Positions 1-7,988 of a stretch of DNA of 21,097 nucleotides are shown piece by piece. Numbering within the stretch: the first letter of the stretch is position 1; each line of letters begins with the position of its first letter. The translations under genes and the position numbers were made by a program. Source of the DNA: Haplosporangium gracile (Eukaryota; Mortierellomycota; Mortierellomycetes; Mortierellales; Mortierellaceae). The notes below the pieces were generated by a model. The model had not been told where the DNA came from, did not search any database, and was given only the letters and a program-made list of their open reading frames with translations. The DNA is taken from positions 4,494 through 25,590 of the forward strand of contig JAAAUF010000200.1 of assembly GCA_015499985.1 (NCBI GenBank). The letters run 5' to 3'.

Positions 1-20
1 CCCCCCCCCCCCCCCCCCCC
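1..20. repeat. poly-C homopolymer at window edge
   Basis: The first 20 bases are all C, followed by TCCC. It is a simple repeat. It may be a true G/C tract or a sequencing or assembly edge effect, and the window does not show what lies to the left. Confidence 0.8.
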
Positions 21-1573
21 TCCCTATTTCTCAATTGCTCTTCTTCCGTATCATAGAGTTCTCAAAGGCGCCAAGTTTGAACTTCCTCAATAGATCAAAG
101 ACTAGAGAAATCATGTAGATGCTAGCTAAATTGACAGATGGATAGATATGCAGGATACAAACAATATATATTTTTGTTCCTTGGGGCAATTGCGCTTAGT
201 TTTTCTTTCTTTGAGTTCTGGATTCATGCTCCGTCGGACGGCAGCTATGTTGAAGCAGCCATGTTGGGACTTTTACGGGGATCCAGACCAAAAACAGCGA
301 GGTCGGGATCCGATAGTACGCTTTTTATGAAAATAGATTGGACAATCTGATAAGCTAACAGCTCTCGTGAAAATGACACCAAAGGAGATTGACAAGGGCC
401 AAAACTTGACTGATGAACTCGTGGGACGACTTTTTTGTTGCCAGAGGACCTATTGCCAAGCGAATCAAAAAATCTACATCGTTGTCATAGCGAAAAGACG
501 TCGCCCATCTTAAAAGGTGGTAAGCAATACTTGACCCTGAACTGGCCTGGCTTCTGTTTGATTTGTTCGTTGGGCTGTAATATGTTGTTTACCTGTCAGT
601 CCGTTTGTTTGTCTTTGTATATTTTTTCACAGAAAGGATTATCTTTATCGGGGGTGAGTACGGTCCCAGTGTTTTATCAGATTGACAAAAAAAAAAATAC
701 GAGCAAAACAAGAAGAGAGAAAAAAAATGTGAGCATTTCGCTATACACTGACGCAGCCCGTTCGCTACTTCCCTTTACCTACAACGTGCCCGACACCTGT
801 TACTGCTCCAAGGTTCACTTTGGTACCTCTTCGTCTTCATTTTCTCTGTGTGAAGAAAATGGCAATTTCGGCTGATGAATGTATTTTGAACTGCCGTTAC
901 CCTTTGCATCCACGTCCAAGAATGGTGGGTGCCATTAGGCGCCTTTTTTGTACTTTTTGTACCTCACTGAGGACAAGAGAATATTGGTACTCCTCTCCCC
1001 TTCTTCTTTTGGCTCATGTCAGCCCATGCACTTTTTCAATCCCAATGTCCAGATGGATAAGGAAAGTAAGATGGAAGGGTGGCTATTTCAGCTAACGCTG
1101 AAATGAAGGGAGTACAGAATATGGATGCAAAGTGCGGCCAGGAGGAGGGGGCAAGACAGAAAAAACAATGTTAGTTAGCCAGGTGGGAGCAATTTATGAC
1201 TTGATTCTGGGATAAGATTCAGGCATCAATAATAATAAACCATGAAGAGAAAAAATAACTTACCGGGTCTTTCTCTTCCTCATTCACTGCTCACGAGCTA
1301 TTTGTAGGAGGTTGGTTCAGTCAGTTTAGTTAGTATGCATGTAGTTCACGGCATAATTGCAAGTGCTAACAACAGGCGAGTACAGGAGAATTGAGAGCAA
1401 TTATGTATTTGGGATTGAAGAAAAACAAAATCTTTGACCCCGATACATGGGGAGGCAAGCAAACAGTGGTCCAGTGGGGAGCCAGACAAAAGCACGCCCA
1501 TTGCCCAACCCCTAAGGGTCAGGGAAAAAAAGTATTAACGAACTTTGCTTACCTCCAGTTGAACCCAAGACCA
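21..1573. other. non-coding stretch, no gene recognised
   Basis: About 1.55 kb upstream of the S41 peptidase gene. Open frames here are short, overlap one another in several frames, are full of homopolymer runs (A-rich around 687-728) and give peptides with no recognisable domain. I see no tRNA, no transposon ends and no clear splice-linked exons. It is most likely intergenic DNA plus the distal promoter of the downstream gene. Confidence 0.55.
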
Positions 1574-1913
1574 TTTATAAGGAAGCATGCTGAGCCAAAA
1601 CGGCGCCCGTTTCTTTTTTACAACCCCTACCTTTTCTCTTCATCTCCTTCTCTCTCTTCTTCTTCAAAAACCTTTCGTGGATCCATCCCCCCTGGTCCCT
1701 TACCTCTCCCCCTTTCTCCTCTTAACATCCTTCAAGTCGCAAACAAGCGACCCCTTCCAGCCCTTTCCAGGGATCATCCGCCCCCACACAGCAGAACTTC
1801 AATTGCAAAGCCCCGTTCCTTCCGCCTTATCTTTACACACAACTGACTCCGCATCCTTGCAGCATACCTCTTTTCGACAACCCAATCCACATAAAACAGA
1901 CACCTAACCCATC
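1574..1913 (+). promoter_or_regulatory. putative promoter and 5' UTR of the S41 peptidase gene
   Basis: A TATA-like TTTATAA lies at 1574-1580. It is followed by a strongly pyrimidine-rich tract from about 1610 to 1740 and a C-rich, ATG-poor leader up to the start codon at 1914. CT-rich leaders near transcription starts are common in filamentous fungi. The start site itself cannot be placed from sequence, so the element assignment is inference. Confidence 0.35.
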
Positions 1914-4133
1914 ATGAAAGTAACTTCCCTCCTCACCATCGCAGCCGCGATTTGCATGGCTACTTCCTCCGACGCAGCGCCCAAACCCAAGCCCACCAAC
2001 AAAGACCCTTGCGCAGAGCTCGCCAAACAAGGGATCCACACCAACCCGCAGTTGTCATACGATGTGGTAAAGCGCTGCTTTAACAACCACAAGTACAGGC
2101 CCGATGTTGCGGCCAAGGTGCTCAGCTCGCTCGAGAACACGTACAGCAACTTTTTCGTCTTTATTGATCAGGCCAAGGTTGGCCCCACCAAGGTTGCTGG
2201 CTCTCCTTTGGATACTGTGCCTGTGGATGCGTTGAAGGAGTTGGATGCGATCCGTAAGAAAAAGTGGGCGAATGATTATGAGTTTCAATTGGCTGTTACC
2301 CGTCTGGTTGCCTCGTTCAATGATGGCCATGTTAGTTACAGGAGTAAGTGTGTCCCCAACTCCCGACCGAATGGTTCTCATTTCCCTTGCATCCCAAATT
2401 GTCGGAACTGTCTTGTTTTTCATTGGACTGGCCGTCGTGCCTGGTTGGGCGCTAATACTAATTTGGGCGCACACATTCATTCGAAAATAGACTTCTGTTA
2501 TATGACTGCCAAGTTCATGCAGCCCCTCTCGCTTTACGCCCCGGTCGTCAACGGCAAACAAGACGTTCGCGTTTTCTACGTCGACACCACCATCGGCAAA
2601 AAGGGTCTCCCAAAGAACCCCTCCTCCCTTGTTGACTGTGTTGTCCAGACTATTGATGGCCAACCTGCCCTCAAGGCTATTCAAGATTTCACCGATCGTG
2701 TCTCAGCCATCTCCAAAGACCCCGGTGTCCGTCTTAACGATGCCTTGGCAAGTACTTCCTGGTACGACGAGTGGTCGTCCAGCCCTGGCGGTTTCGCTAG
2801 CCGCTATGAGCTCCCCTCTAGCGAGTCAGTCAAGTACACCATTCAGTGCGCCAAGGGTCCCGTTCAGACCCTGACCGTTCCCTGGGTTGTTCGTCCCAGT
2901 GATTACTACGAGTACAGCACTTTTACTGACACAAAGTCGTACTGGGAAGTTCAGTGCCAGAACTCGGCCGCAGATTACAACGGTCACAGCAACAGCCGCT
3001 TGCCTTCGCCTTCTACCGCGGCCGCAAGAACTCTTGCTGCCGGTTCCAAGAAGGGTGGCAGTGAGACCGCCCCCGCTCTCACAACCTTCCGCGAGCGCGG
3101 AAAGATCACTCAGCCCAAGCCCGGCCAGTCCAACGGCCGCCACAATGGCGAGCCCAAGGCCCCCGCTGTGATCACTCAGGCCAAGCTGATTGCCACGACC
3201 CGCACAACTGTCTTCTACCGCCTGACGGGCAGCAAGGTTAAGGACGCCTGTGTTGCCGTTATTGCAACCGAGGACACTGAGGAGCACGAATATGATTCGG
3301 ATGAGTACCTCAACTTTGCCAAGGGTCTCCAGAAGCTTCAGTCCCAGGGCTGCACCAAGCTGATCCTCGACATGACCAACAACGGTGGCGGTTTGATTGA
3401 TTTTGCCTATTACATTAACCGCCTCCTCTTCCCCAAGGCCGACCCTTACTTTGTCCAGGACATCAAGACCAACAAGATGATCCACGACGCCTCCCGCCGG
3501 GCCATCAAGGTCCACACTGCCCACTCGATGCTCGACGCGACCCAGTATGTTTCTGCAGCCACCAACCAGCGCTTCAAGGACACCTCCATGTTCACTAAAG
3601 ACGTCCGACAGAAGCGCGGCTCCGCCACCGTCACCTTCTCGCAACGCAGCTATTTCCCCTTCAAATGGCCCTTCCTCCCTCTCAAGAAGGGCCAGGAGCT
3701 CAAGTTCAAGCCCCAGAACATGGCTATCGTCACCAATGGCTTCTGTGGTTCTGCCTGCTCCATGATCGCCACCCGTTTCGCCATCACCCAGAACGTCAAG
3801 ACCTACGCTATCGGCGGTATTGCCAAGAGACCTCTTTCGTATTTCTCTTTCCCTGGTGGATTTGTTACGGAGGTCGGTTCGGTTGTTGCTGACCTGTCCA
3901 TGATCAAGTACAAGGCTCCCGGCAAAACTGCCCCTACTCAGTTGCCCGTCATGGCCTCGGCCAACCTGCCCATGGGCGAGTTGTTTGCCTATGCCAACAG
4001 CACCGTCCCTCTCGAGTACGACTCGCAGTTCTATGCTGCCACCGTCCATCTCGACCAGGACCCCGTCTCTGCCAGACATCCCGACAATGTCTGGGTCAAG
4101 ATTGCCGGCGACCTTAACCCCAAGAAGAAGTAG
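1914..4133 (+). CDS. secreted CPAF-like peptidase S41 family protein
   Basis: Probable extracellular serine endopeptidase of the tail-specific protease/CPAF-like (S41) group. The N terminus MKVTSLLTIAAAICMATSS is a typical signal peptide, followed by a Pro/Lys-rich linker. Two exons are modelled: 1914-2343 and 2491-4133. The intron 2344-2490 (147 nt) has a GTAAGT donor, a TACTAAT branch site near 2454 and a TAG acceptor. It contains no stop and is a multiple of three, so the frame is open through it. Splicing gives 690 aa and the smoother joint HVSYR-NFCYM. In spliced numbering, a His at about 139 (NDGHVSYR) and the Ser of NGFCGSACS (about 564) match the positions of the S41/CPAF catalytic His and Ser. 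LILDMTNNGGG is the typical strand and Gly turn ahead of the nucleophile. A Pro/Gly/Lys-rich disordered stretch lies near residues 310-360. The substrate is unknown. Family assignment is confident; catalytic activity is inferred. Confidence 0.85.
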   Translation: MKVTSLLTIAAAICMATSSDAAPKPKPTNKDPCAELAKQGIHTNPQLSYDVVKRCFNNHKYRPDVAAKVLSSLENTYSNFFVFIDQAKVGPTKVAGSPLDTVPVDALKELDAIRKKKWANDYEFQLAVTRLVASFNDGHVSYRSKCVPNSRPNGSHFPCIPNCRNCLVFHWTGRRAWLGANTNLGAHIHSKIDFCYMTAKFMQPLSLYAPVVNGKQDVRVFYVDTTIGKKGLPKNPSSLVDCVVQTIDGQPALKAIQDFTDRVSAISKDPGVRLNDALASTSWYDEWSSSPGGFASRYELPSSESVKYTIQCAKGPVQTLTVPWVVRPSDYYEYSTFTDTKSYWEVQCQNSAADYNGHSNSRLPSPSTAAARTLAAGSKKGGSETAPALTTFRERGKITQPKPGQSNGRHNGEPKAPAVITQAKLIATTRTTVFYRLTGSKVKDACVAVIATEDTEEHEYDSDEYLNFAKGLQKLQSQGCTKLILDMTNNGGGLIDFAYYINRLLFPKADPYFVQDIKTNKMIHDASRRAIKVHTAHSMLDATQYVSAATNQRFKDTSMFTKDVRQKRGSATVTFSQRSYFPFKWPFLPLKKGQELKFKPQNMAIVTNGFCGSACSMIATRFAITQNVKTYAIGGIAKRPLSYFSFPGGFVTEVGSVVADLSMIKYKAPGKTAPTQLPVMASANLPMGELFAYANSTVPLEYDSQFYAATVHLDQDPVSARHPDNVWVKIAGDLNPKKK

Positions 4134-4134
4134 A

Positions 4135-4140
4135 AATAAA
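4135..4140 (+). terminator. polyadenylation signal AATAAA of the S41 gene
   Basis: A canonical AATAAA starts two bases after the TAG stop, and a second AATAAA lies at 4172-4177. The second is the better spaced candidate for directing cleavage downstream of the coding region. Confidence 0.45.
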
Positions 4141-4713
4141 AATTCCCTTCTATCGCCATCATAATAATGACAATAAAAGAAGACGCATAAAAGCAACACT
4201 ATTCAAAACGTTCCAGGAAAGAGAGAAGGAATGTACACTTCAATGCAGGATTTTTTTATTACAGTTGTTTTCGAAAAAAGGAAACATAATTTACACACAA
4301 ACAAGAAAATAGTCGACGTGACAAAGACAGGCTACAGAAACTTCAACCTACAAATCCGCACACCTCCAAATGCTCTCCCTCCCTCCTTTTGTTTCATCTT
4401 TTTGTTCTGTGGCACATGTGGAATACTAAAAGTACAATGTTTTTTGTGTGGATTAATGAATGGAAGTATGTGCAAGTTGGTGAAAGAAAGAGCGCAAGAA
4501 GATTATGAAGAGAGAGAGAAAGAGTAAAGAAAAAAAGAAGGAAAAAGAGAGAGTGAGGCAGCGTAGTAGAAATAAAGTAAGAGCAGGAAAATTTGCCTGT
4601 CGCTGTCGGGTCAACAAAACAATAGAACGAAGGGGTGGGTTATGAAAAAATAAGCCGACGCAGAAGCGTCCAGGGAGGAAATGCGCTTCACAGCAAAAAG
4701 GAGGAGAGTCCAA
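4141..4713. other. convergent 3' UTR / intergenic region
   Basis: This holds the 3' ends of the plus-strand peptidase gene and minus-strand EPL1, which face each other. It is A-rich with purine-rich GA runs near 4500-4560 and has no credible coding frame. The minus-strand AATAAA at 4260-4255 would fit an EPL1 3' UTR of about 450 nt. Confidence 0.5.
4255..4260 (-). terminator. candidate polyadenylation signal of EPL1
   Basis: TTTATT on the plus strand reads AATAAA on the minus strand. It is about 450 nt past the EPL1 stop and is the only canonical hexamer I found in that stretch. The distance is long, so a non-canonical signal nearer the stop is also possible. Confidence 0.3.
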
Positions 4714-6741
4714 TTACTGAGGATGTCCGCCGTGTGCGATGGAGATAAAGTGGTGGCGAGACGAGGTCGACAGGCTCCGAAGATCGGTCTCGGACAAAAG
4801 GGTGCAGCGGTACCGGATCATGGCGTCACGGACATCATCAATCACATCCTCTTGATCAAAAGAGTCATCGTCAAAGCGGAACTTGTCGAAAGTGTTGACA
4901 CCATCGTACATTCCATAAGGGTCTTTCTGGTATGGATCCCTGTATGATGACGATCTTGGCCGGGCGTACTGACGATCGATATGAAGGCGACCACCACGGC
5001 CCATGCGCTTCCTGAACGAGACGTATTTGCCGTTTCTCTGCTGAGGAAGAATCTTGAAGCACTGCTGGGCGTATGGAACCAAAAAGGGCTGGTATGGGTT
5101 CTGTAAATCATATGGAGATGAGAGGAGCAAGATTAGTATAAATGTAATATGAGAGATGGTAGGGCAAGAATAACCACATTGCAGATTGTACACATACGTC
5201 TGTGAGGTCCTCCCAACCGACATCGTCCTCCCTGCGCTTGGCCAATTCTGACTCGATACTAGAGAGCGCGGAGCGATCCTTTCTGGAGTCTTCCTGGGCA
5301 GAGATGGCCTCGCGATCCTTGAAGTTGAGAGGAATGCGAATAGTGGCACTGGTCTCTCCAACCTTTCTGATCTTTTTCTATTTGCAAAAAGAAAAACAAC
5401 AATACCATAGAGACTAGTTAGGAATAGTACAATAATACTTTGTCGTGCAATAGCATGGATAGAGGAAAGAGGGACTGAAGACTCACCTTTTGGCTCTGGA
5501 CATCGTCGTCGTCGTCCTTGATGCCAAGGTTCTTCCTGTACTCGCGGACCTTACAGCGCTGATCAAAGATCATATGCTCGAGAACCAGCGACTCTTTGCG
5601 GACCTTCTCGCGACGAGAGACCATCTCGAGCAGACTGCGGGCACTCTCCATCTCCATGCGGAGCTTTCGGAGTTTCTCGATCGACTGCTGGTCGGTACGT
5701 CTGGTCTTGCGGATGGGTTTGGACTCGCGACGACGGAAGCAAAGGTATGGGTCAGACTCATTGCGCACCACTTCCTCAAACTATAAAATCGGAGATCAAT
5801 AACAAGAGACATGGTTAGTGTGGGCACAGGGCATGGCAACACATGCGCGGAGATAGATATATAGTGTTCTACCTCACAACGTTCAAAAGAGAGAAAAAAA
5901 ACTTGCCTTCAGCTGGGGTGTGATAACCTTGCCGCTTCTCTTTGTTCTCCTGTCGCTCCACCATGGGTAGACAAAGGAAGCAACCTTTTTAAGGGCCAAA
6001 AGTTGTGGTCCCGTGAAAGTTGCCGTCAGGTCATCGAGTGGGGGGATCTGGCCGCTATCCTATATACATCGAGTTACAATGAATTAAGAATGAAAGACGC
6101 ATTAGACATGAGATCCAACTGGCCCGACCGTTGCCATTGCAACAAAGATATTAAACACAGTTCTTACCAGCTGAAGATATGGAACGCGCTCGTTTGTAAT
6201 CTTTTCAAACTGCCACATGATCAATTCAAAATGGTCCTCGTCCAGCTTGTCGTCTTTGCCCCGCTTCTCGTTAAACTCTTTGAGCCATTTGTCGTCCTCA
6301 TCATCCATATTGTAGGGGCACCCAACACAGTCTTCAACCGTCGAGGAGAACCGGATCAGAGTCGAGGGCTCTGTGAAGGCGCGACTGTAAAAGTCATGGT
6401 AATTGTCAATTTTCCGGCTGGCATCTGGGGTGGGAATGTATAGGGCCTTGGCTTCACCTGTAGTTGTAGAAAGATTGGACGCAGAGATGGCAGCTTGCAA
6501 GTGATGCTCCTATTGTATTTCATTCGCGAATCAGATATAAAGGGGCTCAGTCGGTCAGTCAAAGAAGCTAACAAACGCGATTTTAGATAAAACGTGATCA
6601 AGCCCGGAAGAGAGGGAAGAGAGGGAAAGAGGGCCAGAAAAGAGCAGTTCTCAGCTTGGAACAAAAAGGTGTCGGAAGTAGGGAGTTGAAGGGAGGGCAA
6701 GAGCGAGAGGAGGAGACTTCACTTATATTGATGTCAAAATA

Positions 6742-6773
<32 letters not shown>

Positions 6774-7083
6774 TGACCTCTGATGTGCAGGTTGAGAACC
6801 ACACTCATCACTTGTCCTCCGACTCTGCAGTTGCGATATGTGCATATTTTTGGCGGGAAAACACACAAGTAGCGGGATAAAGCCCAATGCGAACTAACAG
6901 AAATAAAATGTCAAATTCACATACCGTTTCTTCTTCCTTGTCGACACCGGTTTCCGTCTGAGGGATACTGCGCTGCAGGTTGAGGGTCTCATCGAGGTCA
7001 GGGATATCGACAGCGCGGTAGACATGGAGCAGCTGCTTATTGTTTATCTTTCTGTTACGAAAGCGAGCCCCCACGTTCTTCAT
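4714..7083 (-). CDS. EPL1: Enhancer of polycomb-like protein 1 (NuA4 scaffold subunit)
   Basis: Nuclear scaffold of the NuA4/Piccolo histone H4/H2A acetyltransferase, which holds Esa1, Yng2 and Eaf6 on chromatin. Six exons give 504 aa: 7083-6925, 6509-6168, 6059-5907, 5780-5487, 5377-5198 and 5100-4714. Every joint is phase 0. The N terminus ARFRNRKINNK is the Epl1 basic motif. The EPcA region follows: ETGVDKEEET joined to EHHLQAAISA, CPYNMDDEDD, then PQLK joined to FEEV and SDPYLCFRRRE with TRRTDQQSIEKLRKLR. The last exon has the GRGGRLHIDR block. Length is close to S. pombe Epl1 as I recall it, and shorter than budding yeast Epl1. Introns are 415, 108, 126, 109 and 97 nt. The third uses a GC donor (AAG|GCAAGT). 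The first is unusually long and holds a microsatellite. The start was chosen because the conserved basic motif begins five residues after this Met. Identity is very secure. Confidence 0.95.
6742..6771. repeat. (ATG)10 microsatellite inside EPL1 intron 1
   Basis: Ten perfect ATG units on the plus strand (CAT on the EPL1 sense strand), inside the 415-nt first intron of EPL1. It is probably length-polymorphic. The poly-His frame it creates on the minus strand is not part of a gene model. Confidence 0.9.
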
Positions 7084-7877
7084 GATTGCTTTGTTATATA
7101 TGCGTGTGTATGGAGGAGTATGCTGATGGACGTGAGTGTGTATGTGTACGTAAATGTGACGTACGTGATCAATCGAAAAGAAGCCAAGAGAAAAATTATT
7201 TTTTTGGGGGGGAGGGGGGCAACGGGAGAGAGTAAAGAAAAGAAAAAAGAAGTGATGGAGTTTTTTCAGCAAGGAATAACGAAGGAATGAGTGCGGATTC
7301 AGGGATGGGTCATTAAGAGAGGAATGATGAGAAGAGTGAGATCTCAAACAATGGATTAAGGTCGGACGGATGATGATGAATGGGATCCGTAGCTATTATG
7401 CCCTCCAGATGACAGCGATGGCAGAGAAGGAGAGTGTTGTTGTCTTTTGTCGTATTTTTGGTTTTTGTATGAGATTTTCTTTTTTTGGTTCTGGCCAGAG
7501 GGTATATCGAAAAAAAACTCTCAGTTTGAAAATTTCGGCAGTGACGTTAGGGTGCTGGTCCTTTGGACAAGTTCCCCTTAAGAATATCTTCAAGAGCAAC
7601 TTTGCTCTCTTGGCTCTGTGTTTGGTGCACACGACAAAAAAGATATCATTGACTTGGAAGACTCACAAATGATTAACAGCAAACACTACCACTCGTATGC
7701 TGACTGAAAAAAACAAACAGCAATGGAGGTTCCGATCCATGTTTCCTGCGGATAACGTTCTCGCTGACAAGAGATGATCTTCTCGGTACATACTCCTATG
7801 CAACTATCCCACCTGGTACCTACGCGAAGAGATAACGCTGGGAGCGCGGTGCAACCCACAATGGTAACGCTCTGTTG
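7084..7877. promoter_or_regulatory. divergent intergenic region between EPL1 and the ITFG2 gene
   Basis: The EPL1 start (7083, minus) and the ITFG2 start (7989, plus) are separated by 905 bp, so both promoters lie here. The EPL1-proximal part holds a poly-T/poly-G tract at about 7196-7220 and pyrimidine-rich sequence on the EPL1 sense strand. I see no coding frame with recognisable content. Specific EPL1 promoter elements could not be assigned. Confidence 0.5.
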
Positions 7878-7899
7878 CACGTGACGCGTTCATATAAAA
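7878..7899 (+). promoter_or_regulatory. E-box, MluI box and TATA box cluster upstream of ITFG2
   Basis: CACGTG at 7878-7883 is an E-box, in the form CACGTGAC bound by bHLH factors of the Cbf1/USF type. It is directly followed by ACGCGT at 7884-7889, an MCB-like element of MBF/SBF-type regulators. TATAAAA lies at 7893-7899. The TATA box is about 90 bp ahead of the ATG, a natural core-promoter distance. The motifs are seen directly; factor binding is inferred from consensus only. Confidence 0.5.
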
Positions 7900-7988
7900 G
7901 ACTTTGGGCGGTTTTTTCCAACCCCTCCTTCAAACTTTAGTAACTCCATTAGTAACTCGTCCTCTCAACCGCCTTCTCGGTTCATACG

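Noticed and set aside
435..1095. Overlapping plus-strand frames of 146 and 91 codons
   Set aside because: Peptides are rich in Cys/Phe/Ser/Lys from AT and CT runs, overlap one another in different frames and show no domain or splice partner.
2055..2684. A 209-codon minus-strand frame across the peptidase intron
   Set aside because: It has the same cause as the frame above, crosses a well-defined intron and has no recognisable domain.
2826..4199. A 457-codon open frame on the minus strand, opposite the S41 peptidase
   Set aside because: It is the mirror of a gene with strong G/C third-position bias. Its product is Gly/Leu/Val/Asp-rich without motifs, while the plus strand has a signal peptide and S41 motifs.
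6598..6804. Minus-strand frame with a poly-His run
   Set aside because: The His run comes only from the (ATG)10 microsatellite inside EPL1 intron 1; flanking residues show no coding character.
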